Assembly: GCA_003144015.1 (NCBI GenBank)
Contig: QFWS01000001.1
Coordinates: 372,001-436,000 of the forward strand
Source: Flavobacteriaceae bacterium LYZ1037
GTDB lineage: Bacteria; Bacteroidota; Bacteroidia; Flavobacteriales; Flavobacteriaceae
Direction of reading: 5' to 3'
DNA length: 64,000 nucleotides
Made by a program: the position numbers and the translations under genes
Shown here: positions 41,694 to 50,938 of the stretch, piece by piece
How the letters are laid out: every line of letters starts with the position of its first letter
How positions within the stretch are numbered: position 1 is the first letter of the stretch
The notes under the pieces: model-generated
What the model was told of the DNA's origin: nothing
Database searches by the model: none
Seen by the model: the letters and a program-made list of their open reading frames with translations, nothing else

Positions 41694-42569
41694 TTATGAT
41701 GTAATCTCGTTTTTTTTGAAGCTTGAAGGCGATACCTGTGTATGCTTTTTGAAGAAGGCACTAAAATTGGCAGGCTCATTGAAACCTAATTCATAGGCTA
41801 TTTCCTTCGTGTTTAAATCGGTGAAATAGAGTAACCTTTTAGCTTCAGTTATAATTCGGGCTTGAATATAATCTTTGGCCGTTTTACCAATTCTAGCTTT
41901 AAAAGTTCGGTTTAAATGATCTGGTGTTATATGAAGCGCATTGGCGTAAAAAGTGGTAGAATGCTCTTTTTTGTAGTGATTGTTTACCGCATTTTTAAAG
42001 GCCCTAATAAGGTTATCTCCAGAGGTGTCAACATCAGATTCAATAGGGTTAATGGAACAAATATTATTACACTCTATCAGTAAGAGTTTTAAAAATGAAC
42101 CAATAGATAAGGATTTCATTTTTGCATTACTATTGAATAAATTGAAAATTTGATGCGCAAAATGTTCTATATTTTTAAATTGATCATTATTTGGCTCTAA
42201 TGGAGGGCTTTGTCCGTAATTGTGAAAGAGATTCAAACTTTCAATAAAGGATAGGGGAATAGAGTTTTCTACTAAAAACTGATTGGAAAATGTCATGGCA
42301 TACCCAAACGATTGTTCGGTTTCTATAACTTGATGTACTTGTCCGGGAGCTACAAAGAAAATTTGTTGGTTTGCTAAATTGTAAGTATTAAAATCAATTT
42401 TATGTTGTCCCTTTGCCTTATTGATTATTAAAACCGTGTAATAATTATGTCTGTGAGGCTCGTCAACTTCTCCATTTCGTTTGGTGTAAATAGCTTCCAT
42501 TTTGGAAATCCCAAAACTGGCGCTTTCCTTTTCTCTATTAACATCTTGATATATTTTGACTGTGCTCAT
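41694..42569 (-). CDS. AraC-family regulator with N-terminal cupin domain
   Basis: The 291-residue protein has an N-terminal cupin (DEPHRHNYYTVLI, then IFFVAPGQVHQV) and a C-terminal AraC HTH (about 185-285), containing NALHITPDHLNRTFKARIG and KEIAYELGFNEPANFSAFFKKH. The gene lies 102 bases upstream of the pirin gene on the same strand, so it may regulate pirin or be part of the same response. The ligand is unknown. Confidence 0.9.
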   Translation of the reverse strand: MSTVKIYQDVNREKESASFGISKMEAIYTKRNGEVDEPHRHNYYTVLIINKAKGQHKIDFNTYNLANQQIFFVAPGQVHQVIETEQSFGYAMTFSNQFLVENSIPLSFIESLNLFHNYGQSPPLEPNNDQFKNIEHFAHQIFNLFNSNAKMKSLSIGSFLKLLLIECNNICSINPIESDVDTSGDNLIRAFKNAVNNHYKKEHSTTFYANALHITPDHLNRTFKARIGKTAKDYIQARIITEAKRLLYFTDLNTKEIAYELGFNEPANFSAFFKKHTQVSPSSFKKNEITS

Positions 42570-42602
42570 GTATAATAACTTATATCTCTGTTGTTATCCG
42601 TT

Positions 42603-44348
42603 TTATTGTTTCTCTAGAAATCTACCATACTTTTTAGTGGTGGCATAATCCGATACAAAATTTTCATTTTCAAAAATAGTTTTTCCGCCAACCATAACTC
42701 GGGAAACGGTTCCGTGATTTCTATTCACAAGTCGGTCGTAATTATTAAATTCTTCAATCTGTCCCGTTTCTACAGTTTCTGTAATGGCATCAAATTTATT
42801 AGGATCAATAATTATCAAATCGGCTATTTTACCTGGTTTTAGGTGTCCACAATCTAAACCAAACCAATCGGCTTGCTCTTTTGTTAATCGCCAGATACAT
42901 TTTTCCATGGACATAATTGGTTTGCCAGCATCTATAGATTCTTGGACGACTTTTATCATTTTCAACGGAAAATTATAGAAGGCCATATTGTTTAAGTGGG
43001 CTCCAGCATCCGAGAAGCTAATTAAATTATGTTTATGATTATACAAACCATCATATTTTTCAACGCGATCATTGGCAATGGTGGTTGTCCATCTAATCTT
43101 TTTATCATATTGAATTATAGTGTCCAAAAAGAAATCTACGGGATGCTGCTGGTGTTCTTCAGCAAGATCATAAAAGTTTTTACCAATCATGCTCGAATCT
43201 GGACAATCAATAATCAAGGTTTTGCTTAAATCTTTATGCCAAACTTTGGGCGCAAATTTTTTCTTTATTTCCTTTTTAAAGGCCTCTCTAAATTCAGGAT
43301 CTCTAATCAAGTCGTTTCTTTCGTCTAAATTTTTGGCTAGGTGCCTCATGGCTTCACCACTAGGAAATTCTTCAAACATCACTGAGTCTACACCATCGTA
43401 ATAAACCGTAAATGGGCAAGGCGGCGATTGCATTCTAAAGTTTGCATTGGCTATGGTATTAATAGCTTTACTTGCTGTTGAAATTAATGGATAAATATAG
43501 CGGTCGCCAATTAAATCCATCATGGCAATCATGGTTGTTTTAAGTGGTTTTCTAAAGACTCCTGAACTGGCCAACATATAATTAATGGCATTAATTCTGG
43601 TGACTAGATTTGGCGCGCCTTGTAAAATGGCATCGCGTTTTCGCAGTAATTCAATCAGGTTTTTTCGTTCTTTCCATGACGAGTAAAATGATGGTGTTTT
43701 ATGCGACCAATACCGATTGCCATCCATTTTATCCCATGGATTATCCATAGTGGACAACCCTATAAAACCCGCATCCAAAGCCTCATTCAGCATGTGGAGC
43801 ATGTGGTCTTGTTCCTCTTTTGTAGCGGTTTCATTATCTTGTAAAGAACGTTCAATACCCATGGCATGCATGCGTAAATCTGAATGCCCTACAAAGGAAG
43901 CCACATTAATGCCTAAGGGTAATTTGGAAATATAGGCTTTCCACTCCTTGGCATTGGTCCACGTTTTTTCTTTTTGAAGTAAGGGCAACATAATATCTCT
44001 TGGAATGGCTTCAACTCTGGTAAAGGAGTCCGAAATATCTTCCGGCGAATTGTAAATAGCACTCACCGAACAACTCCCCAAAATAATGGACGTAACACCA
44101 TGTCTAGCCGATTCTTTAAGTCCTGGAGAAGCAATTAATTCTGCATCATAATGCGTATGCGAATCTACAAAACCAGGAACCACCCATTTTCCTTTGGCAT
44201 CAATTATGTGCGCTTCTTCATCTGCTTCAATGATTCCTATGTTACCGATTTCACCATTTTCAAGAATTAAAATATCTTGAATTTTTGCTTTTTCATCTTG
44301 ACAACCGGAGAACAATAAGCCGTTTTTAATGAGTGTTCGTTTTTTCAT
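42603..44348 (-). CDS. Amidohydrolase, N-acyl-D-amino-acid deacylase (D-aminoacylase-like)
   Basis: The 581-residue protein has VDSHTHYDAEL near residue 58 (metal-binding His-x-His) in an amidohydrolase barrel, SDAGAHLNNMAFY with the catalytic Asp near 464, and a C-terminal beta domain (GKIADLIIIDPNKFD). The overall pattern and length fit D-aminoacylase/N-acyl-D-amino-acid deacylases, which release D-amino acids from N-acyl forms. The N-terminus RTLIKNGLLFSG fits the family's first beta strand and not a signal peptide. It lies 33 bases upstream of the AraC gene on the same strand. Confidence 0.85.
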   Translation of the reverse strand: MKKRTLIKNGLLFSGCQDEKAKIQDILILENGEIGNIGIIEADEEAHIIDAKGKWVVPGFVDSHTHYDAELIASPGLKESARHGVTSIILGSCSVSAIYNSPEDISDSFTRVEAIPRDIMLPLLQKEKTWTNAKEWKAYISKLPLGINVASFVGHSDLRMHAMGIERSLQDNETATKEEQDHMLHMLNEALDAGFIGLSTMDNPWDKMDGNRYWSHKTPSFYSSWKERKNLIELLRKRDAILQGAPNLVTRINAINYMLASSGVFRKPLKTTMIAMMDLIGDRYIYPLISTASKAINTIANANFRMQSPPCPFTVYYDGVDSVMFEEFPSGEAMRHLAKNLDERNDLIRDPEFREAFKKEIKKKFAPKVWHKDLSKTLIIDCPDSSMIGKNFYDLAEEHQQHPVDFFLDTIIQYDKKIRWTTTIANDRVEKYDGLYNHKHNLISFSDAGAHLNNMAFYNFPLKMIKVVQESIDAGKPIMSMEKCIWRLTKEQADWFGLDCGHLKPGKIADLIIIDPNKFDAITETVETGQIEEFNNYDRLVNRNHGTVSRVMVGGKTIFENENFVSDYATTKKYGRFLEKQ

Positions 44349-44462
44349 AGTAATTGAGGACGCAGTTGGTAATATTAATTGATTTTCAACAGCAATGAAA
44401 GAGCTTAAAGTCCAATCATCAATTGAAGATACTTCAAAGCTAACAATTTTATATGAGAAATT

Positions 44463-44561
44463 TTAAAGGATAGAAATGGAAAGATCGCCACATTCATCAT
44501 CATTATTGGAACAATTTAATAGTGTGGTACTCAAAATAATTAAAACCAGTAACTTTTTCAT
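44463..44561 (-). CDS. Very short lipoprotein ORF (possibly a remnant)
   Basis: The 32-residue reading frame encodes a good lipoprotein signal (KKLLVLIILSTTLLNC, Cys17) followed by SNNDDECGD and a stop. Flavobacterial lipoproteins normally continue for hundreds of residues, so it may be the stump of a broken gene or a mini-lipoprotein. No further lipoprotein domain is visible in the 115 bases before the amidohydrolase start. Confidence 0.35.
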   Translation of the reverse strand: MKKLLVLIILSTTLLNCSNNDDECGDLSISIL

Positions 44562-44675
44562 GTCGCGTTATTTATTGTGTTGATGGGAAAAACCTTAAAA
44601 GGTTACACTTATAGGTTTGATTGCAGAGATCTAAAAAATATTAATATTCGTCTGATATCTTCAAAAGTTTCAATT

Positions 44676-44882
44676 TTATGCTTTACTATATTCCAAAATA
44701 TCTCCTGGCTGACAATCCAAGGCTTCGCAAATAGCTTCCAAGGTGCTAAATCTAATGGCCTTGGCTTTTCCTGTTTTAAGAATAGATAAATTGGCTAGGG
44801 TCAATCCTACTTTTTCTGAAAGTTCGTTTAATGACATTTTCCGTTTGGCCATCATCACGTCTAAATTTACAGTTATAGCCAT
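44676..44882 (-). CDS. XRE-family HTH regulator paired with DUF2975
   Basis: The 68-residue protein is a single Cro/C1 HTH (MSLNELSEKVGLTLANLSIL, then a GKAKAIRFSTL turn) of the YozG type that is normally encoded directly next to a DUF2975 membrane protein. Here the DUF2975 gene is 3 bases upstream. The two are almost certainly cotranscribed. The region between it and the small lipoprotein ORF (44562-44675) shows nothing clear. Confidence 0.92.
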   Translation of the reverse strand: MAITVNLDVMMAKRKMSLNELSEKVGLTLANLSILKTGKAKAIRFSTLEAICEALDCQPGDILEYSKA

Positions 44883-44885
44883 AGC

Positions 44886-45422
44886 TTATACAGTTAAGTC
44901 GTTTTCGGTTTGTAATGCAACTCCTTTTGAAAAAATAGTTGCAATAATATAGATAACAGCTGCCATTAAGATAAAAGCTTGACCGTCTGTCCAAAACTCG
45001 TTTAGCATATCAGTTTGATATCCATAATGTAGCAAGTTTTTAGCAGATTGTCGTGCTATAAAACTTAATAATCCTATGGAGAATGTGTAATAACTTATTT
45101 GCGCAATCTGCTTTGAAACAAAGCTGTTGAATGGTTTTACTAAATCAATTTTGGTTACCAATACTATAACGAGATAAAATAGATAAGCTTTAAGAATAGC
45201 GATAAATAAAATAAAACTATACATGCTGTAAAAAGCCCATTGACTGCTTTCATACAGATCGCTTAAGTCCAACTTTTGATATAAGTTTTGGACAAAATCT
45301 GGATTGAATATATTGAAAAAGAAATTGACAAGAAGGCCTCCTGCTTCAATGCATAAGCCAACGAAGATGATCCAAGAAACAATTTTTAGACCTTTAAATA
45401 CGAGGTTGTTTGTATGTGACAT
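44886..45422 (-). CDS. DUF2975 membrane protein
   Basis: The 178-residue protein has four membrane helices at about residues 11-35, 67-88, 105-125 and 145-165, matching the DUF2975 layout and length. It is paired with the XRE regulator as in many Firmicutes and Bacteroidota. The function is unproven; an autoregulated membrane sensor is inferred from the conserved pairing. Confidence 0.9.
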   Translation of the reverse strand: MSHTNNLVFKGLKIVSWIIFVGLCIEAGGLLVNFFFNIFNPDFVQNLYQKLDLSDLYESSQWAFYSMYSFILFIAILKAYLFYLVIVLVTKIDLVKPFNSFVSKQIAQISYYTFSIGLLSFIARQSAKNLLHYGYQTDMLNEFWTDGQAFILMAAVIYIIATIFSKGVALQTENDLTV

Positions 45423-45526
45423 AATTTGAGTGAATTAAATTATGTTACAAATATCAATAAAAATTTATTGAAAAACAATAAATATAGATTATTATTTAGT
45501 AAATGTTAATTATTTTAGATTTAGCT

Positions 45527-46108
45527 CTATCCGTGTATCGTTTCCGATTTCCCATAACTTTGAATCACCTCTGCTTCAAAATCAATCAATTCTTTCCAGC
45601 GTTTATCAACGTCTACATCTTGGCCGTATTTTCTAGCAAATCCAATAAAGGTGGTATAATGTCCAGCTTCACTTATCATTAAGTCATGATAAAATTTAGA
45701 GAGTTCTGGATCTTTAATTTTTTGAGATAAAAGTTTAAAGCGTTCACAGCTTCTAGCTTCAATCATGGCAGAGAACAAAAGTCTATCTACCATACTTTGA
45801 ACTCTGTTGCCTCCTTTATTCATAAATTTATAAAGCTCATTTACATAACTGTCTTTGCGTTCGCGACCTAGTTTGTAACCTCGTTTTTTTATAATTTCAT
45901 GAACCATTTCAAAATGTTCCAACTCTTCTTTTGCTAAAGCAAGCAGGTCGGTTACTAAATCTTCAAGTTCCGAATTCAACGTAATTATGGTAATGGCATT
46001 TGTAGCCGCTTTCTGCTCGCACCATGCGTGATCGGTTAATATTTCTTCAATATTAGATTCTACAATGTCTACCCAACGAGGATCTGTTGCTAATTTTAAA
46101 CCAAGCAT
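45527..46108 (-). CDS. miaE: tRNA-(ms[2]io[6]A)-hydroxylase, MiaE-like
   Basis: The 193-residue helical protein has ferritin-like diiron ligands: EQKAATNAI, EELEHFEMVHEI, EARSCERF and SEAGHYTTF (ExxH pairs). It fits the MiaE hydroxylase, which hydroxylates the isopentenyl side chain of 2-methylthio-N6-isopentenyladenosine at tRNA position 37. MiaE is patchy in bacteria and needs MiaA and MiaB, which are not in this window. It diverges from bshC, and TATCTTTA lies upstream. Confidence 0.9.
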   Translation of the reverse strand: MLGLKLATDPRWVDIVESNIEEILTDHAWCEQKAATNAITIITLNSELEDLVTDLLALAKEELEHFEMVHEIIKKRGYKLGRERKDSYVNELYKFMNKGGNRVQSMVDRLLFSAMIEARSCERFKLLSQKIKDPELSKFYHDLMISEAGHYTTFIGFARKYGQDVDVDKRWKELIDFEAEVIQSYGKSETIHG

Positions 46109-46190
46109 ATTTGTAATTTTGAGTAAAGATAGGCAATCTTTCTAGCTAGTAACCTCATATATTTTAAGTTATTTTTAAGACAAGAAACCG

Positions 46191-46198
46191 TATCTTTA
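46191..46198 (+). promoter_or_regulatory. Near-consensus -7 box for bshC
   Basis: TATCTTTA differs from TAnnTTTG only in the last base and lies 27 bases before the ATG at 46226. The divergent miaE gene has the same octamer on the minus strand at 46124-46131. Confidence 0.4.
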
Positions 46199-46225
46199 CT
46201 TTTTAAAAACTTGCAAAACGTCACT

Positions 46226-47830
46226 ATGCCATCAGACTGTATTCCGTTTAAAGACACCAATTATTTTTCAACTTTAATTTGCAATTATTTAGATGAAAAA
46301 GAGCAGCTAAAACCGTTCTATAATAGGTTCCCAAACCTTGAGAATTTTAAATCTCAAATTGATGAAAAGAGAGTGTCTTTTCAAGAACAATCTAGAACGA
46401 CTTTGGTCTCAAGTTTAAAGAAACAATATCAAAATGTAGATGTTTCAACGCAAACAAAAAAAAATATTGAGGCATTAAAAGATGGGAATACGTTTACCAT
46501 TACAACAGGTCATCAGCTAAATTTATTTACGGGACCTTTGTATTTTTTCTATAAAATAATTTCTACCATCAATCTGTGTAAAGAATTAAAACAGGCATAT
46601 CCAAAACAAAATTTTGTACCTATTTATTGGATGGCAACGGAAGATCATGATTTTGAAGAAATTAATTATTTCAATTTTGAGGGTAAAAAAATCCGATGGA
46701 ACAGAAATGCTTTAGGAGCAGTTGGAGAATTAGATTTAGAAGGTCTAGAACAGATTTCAGAATTATTTGGGTCTCATTTAAATACTAGTAAAAATGCAAA
46801 CGAATTAAAGAAGTTATTCAAAGACGCATATACAAAACAAGATAATCTAACAGAAGCTACCAGATATATGGTAAACGAATTATTTTCTGAAACAGGATTG
46901 GTTATTTTAGATGGAAATGATAGAGAATTAAAGAATTTATTCAGTCCTTATGTTAAAGATGAATTGCTTAATCAAACATCCTTTAAAAAAGTTTCAGAGA
47001 CAAACCAACAAATAAACAACTTACCGGAAAACTACAAAATTCAAGTCAACCCAAGAGAAATTAATTTATTCTATATAACAAAAAATCTAAGAGAGCGTAT
47101 TGTTTTTGAAGATGACAAATATAAAGTTCTAAATACAGAAATCGTATGGGATTTGAGTGAGATAACAAAAGTGCTCTTAGAGCACCCGGAACGTTTTAGT
47201 CCGAATGTGATATTAAGACCTTTATATCAGGAGGTGGTATTACCTAACCTCTGTTATATTGGTGGAGGAGGAGAATTGGCTTATTGGTTTCAGTTAAAAT
47301 CTAATTTTGAAGCACAGCAAGTACCTTTTCCTATGTTATTGCTTCGGAATTCGGCTTTAATCGTTTCAAAGAAGCAACAAGATAAACTTGAAAAGTTAGA
47401 ACTTACCATTTCAGATTTATTTCTAAATCAAACTGATTTAATTGAAAAAGTTACCAGAAAATATTCAGAAGTGGATATCGATTTTTCGAACCAGAAAGCG
47501 TTCTTAAAAAAACAGTTTGAAGATTTATACGAACTAGCTAAAAAAACAGACAAGTCTTTCTTAGGAGCTGTTTCAGCGCAAGAAGTCAAACAGATTAAAG
47601 GCCTTGAAAATCTTGAAAAAAGATTATTAAAAGCTCAAAAAAGAAAATTAAAAGAAATGTTAGATCGTGTGGTCATACTTCAAAACGAGTTATTTCCAAA
47701 TCAAAGTCTTCAAGAACGTCAGGCCAACTTTTCTGAGTTTTATTTAGAATATGGAGACCAATTTATTCAGCAGTTAATGTTAAATTTGCAACCTTTAAAA
47801 GGAGAGTTTTTAATATTAAATTTAGAGTAA
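46226..47830 (+). CDS. bshC: Bacillithiol biosynthesis cysteine-adding enzyme BshC
   Basis: The 534-residue protein starts at the ATG at 46226; a TTG five codons upstream is weaker. Family blocks are TITTGHQLNLFTGPLYF near residue 91, FVPIYWMATEDHDFEEIN near 130, and VILRPLYQEVVLPNLCYIGGGGELAYW near 330-355. BshC adds cysteine to glucosaminyl-malate in the last step of bacillithiol synthesis, the thiol used in place of glutathione. BshA and BshB are not in the window. The decarboxylase gene follows after 4 bases. Confidence 0.94.
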   Translation: MPSDCIPFKDTNYFSTLICNYLDEKEQLKPFYNRFPNLENFKSQIDEKRVSFQEQSRTTLVSSLKKQYQNVDVSTQTKKNIEALKDGNTFTITTGHQLNLFTGPLYFFYKIISTINLCKELKQAYPKQNFVPIYWMATEDHDFEEINYFNFEGKKIRWNRNALGAVGELDLEGLEQISELFGSHLNTSKNANELKKLFKDAYTKQDNLTEATRYMVNELFSETGLVILDGNDRELKNLFSPYVKDELLNQTSFKKVSETNQQINNLPENYKIQVNPREINLFYITKNLRERIVFEDDKYKVLNTEIVWDLSEITKVLLEHPERFSPNVILRPLYQEVVLPNLCYIGGGGELAYWFQLKSNFEAQQVPFPMLLLRNSALIVSKKQQDKLEKLELTISDLFLNQTDLIEKVTRKYSEVDIDFSNQKAFLKKQFEDLYELAKKTDKSFLGAVSAQEVKQIKGLENLEKRLLKAQKRKLKEMLDRVVILQNELFPNQSLQERQANFSEFYLEYGDQFIQQLMLNLQPLKGEFLILNLE

Positions 47831-47834
47831 ACCC

Positions 47835-49205
47835 ATGCACAAAATAGATCTGGACCTTATAGAAATGACCTTGGATGTCATGAAATATGCCATAGGTAGA
47901 ATTTCTGCAACCGAACATACTATTGGCAAACCAAAAAAATACGAAGAACTTAAAGAATTAGTTGGTGAAACAGTTACCGAAAAAGGCGTTGGAGGCGAGT
48001 ATGCCTTTAATCTTTGGAAAGAACATTTATCGAAAGCCAATGTGCCTGTAGATCATCCTAGAAATTTAGCTTTTGTACCTGCATCTCCAACACGTGCTGC
48101 TATTATGTTCGATTTAGTAACCTCTGCATCAAGTATCCATGGGGCTTATTGGATGGAAGGAGCAGGTGGAATTTTCTGTGAAAACGAAGCCATGAAGTGG
48201 ATAGTCTCCTTAACAGGAATGCCAGAAGGCGCCTTTGGTGTGTTTACAAGTGGTGGTACGGCAGCCAATTTATCTGCTATAGTTACTGCCAGAGAACATT
48301 GGAGAGAAGATGATACCTATCTGAGAGAAAAAGGGTTAATTATTACGTCTATTGGAGCGCATTCATCAATAAAAGCGATGGCGAAAGTGGCAGATGTAGA
48401 TATCTTATTGGTTGATTCTGAAGAGAAATTAACAGGAACTGCACTTCGAGAAACAATAGATAATCTAAACTTTCACCAACGGAAACGCCTCTTTGCCGTT
48501 GTGGCAACAGGAGGAACCACCAATGCAGGAATAATAGACGATTTAGAAGATATTGCAGAGATTTGCGAGAAGGAAAATATCTGGTTTCATGTAGATGCTG
48601 CTTATGGTGGTGGTGCTTTGGCAGCCGATTCTGTTAGACATTTATTTAATGGTATTGAAAGAGCTGATAGTATAACCATCGATCCACATAAGTGGATGTT
48701 TTCACCATACGATTGTGGAGCTGTTCTCTATAAAAATCCAGAATTAGCTAAAAATGCGCATTCGCAACAAGGATCGTATCTAGATATTTTTAAAGATGAA
48801 GGAGCACATGGTTTTAATCCAACCGATTATCAAATCCAATTAACGCGTCGTGTTCGTGGCTTGCCCTTATGGTTTTCACTAGCAACACATGGTACAGATA
48901 GATATAAACAATCTGTAGAAAGAGGTATTGAATTGGCTCAGATTGCTGGTAAAATGATTGAAGAAAACCCTAATGTGGAATTGGTTAGAGAACCAAGTTT
49001 GTCTTGTGTGCTTTACAGAAGAATTGGATGGCAACCAGAAGATTACACACATTGGACCTACGAAAATCATAAAAAAGGCTTTGCCTTAGTAACACCAACC
49101 AAATGGAAAAATGGCGATACATTTGAAACTGTTTCACGTTTTTGCTTTATCAATCCTGATACCACAGAAGAGGATATCAGAATGATATTAGAGTCTATGA
49201 ATTAA
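47835..49205 (+). CDS. PLP-dependent group II decarboxylase
   Basis: The 456-residue protein is a fold-type I PLP enzyme with FGVFTSGGTAANLSA near residue 135, HVDAAYGGGAL near 253 and the Schiff-base lysine in TIDPHKWMF near 279. It resembles aromatic-L-amino-acid, glutamate or aspartate decarboxylases; the sequence alone does not show which. It lies 4 bases after bshC, so it is likely cotranscribed; a link to cysteine or thiol metabolism is only possible. Confidence 0.88.
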   Translation: MHKIDLDLIEMTLDVMKYAIGRISATEHTIGKPKKYEELKELVGETVTEKGVGGEYAFNLWKEHLSKANVPVDHPRNLAFVPASPTRAAIMFDLVTSASSIHGAYWMEGAGGIFCENEAMKWIVSLTGMPEGAFGVFTSGGTAANLSAIVTAREHWREDDTYLREKGLIITSIGAHSSIKAMAKVADVDILLVDSEEKLTGTALRETIDNLNFHQRKRLFAVVATGGTTNAGIIDDLEDIAEICEKENIWFHVDAAYGGGALAADSVRHLFNGIERADSITIDPHKWMFSPYDCGAVLYKNPELAKNAHSQQGSYLDIFKDEGAHGFNPTDYQIQLTRRVRGLPLWFSLATHGTDRYKQSVERGIELAQIAGKMIEENPNVELVREPSLSCVLYRRIGWQPEDYTHWTYENHKKGFALVTPTKWKNGDTFETVSRFCFINPDTTEEDIRMILESMN

Positions 49206-49250
49206 TTTCAAAAATAGCTTTACGAAACTAATAATTAACAAATCAATTAC

Positions 49251-49258
49251 TATTTTTG
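49251..49258 (+). promoter_or_regulatory. TAnnTTTG -7 box very close to guaA ATG
   Basis: TATTTTTG ends 3 bases before the ATG at 49262, which would make the transcript nearly leaderless. Confidence 0.5.
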
Positions 49259-49261
49259 CAC

Positions 49262-50797
49262 ATGCAACACAACAACATACTAATATTAGATTTCGGCTCG
49301 CAATACACACAGCTTATTGCACGTCGCGTAAGAGAACTCAACATTTACTGTGAGATTCATCCCTTCAACAAAATTCCAAACAATGTAGAAGATTATAAAG
49401 CAGTCATTCTTTCTGGAAGCCCTTTTTCAGTTAGAGGCGAAAATGCCTTACATCCTGATTTATCAAAAATTAGAGGTAAAAAACCTTTGTTGGCCGTTTG
49501 TTATGGTGCACAATACCTGGCACACTTTTCAGGAGGCGAAGTAGCGCCTTCAAATACCAGAGAATATGGACGTGCTAATTTATCATTCATAAAACCTGAC
49601 GAATCGTTTTTCAATAATATAAATGAAGGAAGTCAAGTTTGGATGAGCCATAGCGATACAATCAAACATCTTCCAGCCAATGGCGTTTTATTAGCAAGTA
49701 CACACGATGTTCAAAATGCAGCTTATAAAATTGAAAATGAAGAAACTTATGCCATTCAATTTCATCCAGAAGTTTACCATTCAACAGATGGAAAACAATT
49801 GTTGGAAAATTTCTTAGTGCATATAGCTAAAGTAGAACAAGATTGGACACCACAATCTTTTGTAGAGGAAACGGTTGAGGAGTTACAGCAAAAATTAGGA
49901 AACGATAAAGTGGTTTTAGGTCTCTCTGGAGGAGTTGATTCTTCGGTAGCAGCCATGTTATTACACAAAGCCATTGATGAGAACCTGTATTGCATTTTTG
50001 TAAATAATGGTTTATTAAGAAAAAATGAATTCCACGATGTCTTAGAACAATACAAGGGCATGGGACTTAATGTAAAAGGAGTGGATGCTTCGGCACGCTT
50101 TTTGGATGCACTAGCAGGACTAAGCGATCCAGAAGAAAAACGTAAAGCCATTGGTCGCGTGTTCATAGAAGTTTTTGATGATGAGGCTCATGAAATTTCA
50201 GATGTTAAATGGTTAGCTCAAGGGACTATTTATCCAGATGTGATAGAAAGTGTTTCAGCAACTGGAGGCCCTAGTGCTACAATTAAAAGTCATCATAATG
50301 TTGGTGGTTTGCCAGATTTTATGAAACTTAAAATTGTAGAACCTCTAAAAGCGTTGTTTAAAGACGAAGTGCGTCGTGTTGGAGCTTCTATGGATATGGA
50401 CGCGGCCTTGTTAGGTCGTCATCCGTTTCCTGGTCCAGGATTGGCTATTAGAATTTTAGGCGATATTACTGCCGAAAAAGTGCGTATTTTACAAGAGGTA
50501 GATGCTGTTTTTATCAATGGCTTGAAAGAATGGAATTTATACAACAAAGTTTGGCAAGCTGGAGCTATTCTCTTACCAGTTAACAGTGTAGGAGTCATGG
50601 GAGATGAACGTACGTATGAAAAATGTGTCGCTTTAAGAGCAGTAGAAAGTACAGATGGAATGACAGCAGATTGGGTAAATTTACCCTATGAGTTTTTACA
50701 AAAAACATCGAACGATATAATAAATAAAGTAAAAGGCGTTAATAGAGTAGTGTACGATATTAGTTCTAAACCACCTGCTACAATTGAGTGGGAATAG
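49262..50797 (+). CDS. guaA: GMP synthase (glutamine-hydrolysing)
   Basis: The 511-residue protein has a glutamine amidotransferase domain with Cys80 (AVCYGAQ) and a QFHPEVYH triad segment. The ATP pyrophosphatase domain carries [12 protein letters not shown] near residue 220, and the GMP-synthase C-terminal dimerisation domain contains [13 protein letters not shown]. It converts XMP to GMP. The length matches the family (about 510-525). A TTG two codons upstream of the ATG is an unlikely alternative start. Confidence 0.97.
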   Translation: MQHNNILILDFGSQYTQLIARRVRELNIYCEIHPFNKIPNNVEDYKAVILSGSPFSVRGENALHPDLSKIRGKKPLLAVCYGAQYLAHFSGGEVAPSNTREYGRANLSFIKPDESFFNNINEGSQVWMSHSDTIKHLPANGVLLASTHDVQNAAYKIENEETYAIQFHPEVYHSTDGKQLLENFLVHIAKVEQDWTPQSFVEETVEELQQKLGNDKVVLGLSGGVDSSVAAMLLHKAIDENLYCIFVNNGLLRKNEFHDVLEQYKGMGLNVKGVDASARFLDALAGLSDPEEKRKAIGRVFIEVFDDEAHEISDVKWLAQGTIYPDVIESVSATGGPSATIKSHHNVGGLPDFMKLKIVEPLKALFKDEVRRVGASMDMDAALLGRHPFPGPGLAIRILGDITAEKVRILQEVDAVFINGLKEWNLYNKVWQAGAILLPVNSVGVMGDERTYEKCVALRAVESTDGMTADWVNLPYEFLQKTSNDIINKVKGVNRVVYDISSKPPATIEWE

Positions 50798-50938
50798 TTT
50801 TATAGTTTCGTTACTTAGAGTTATAAGATATAAGAAGCGTGTCCATATTTTTTAACTCTTAACTTAAAGGTTTTAAAGCCTTACTGGATAGCAAGAATAG
50901 ACAGGCCTAATGCCAATTTAGACCATATAATTAATAGT

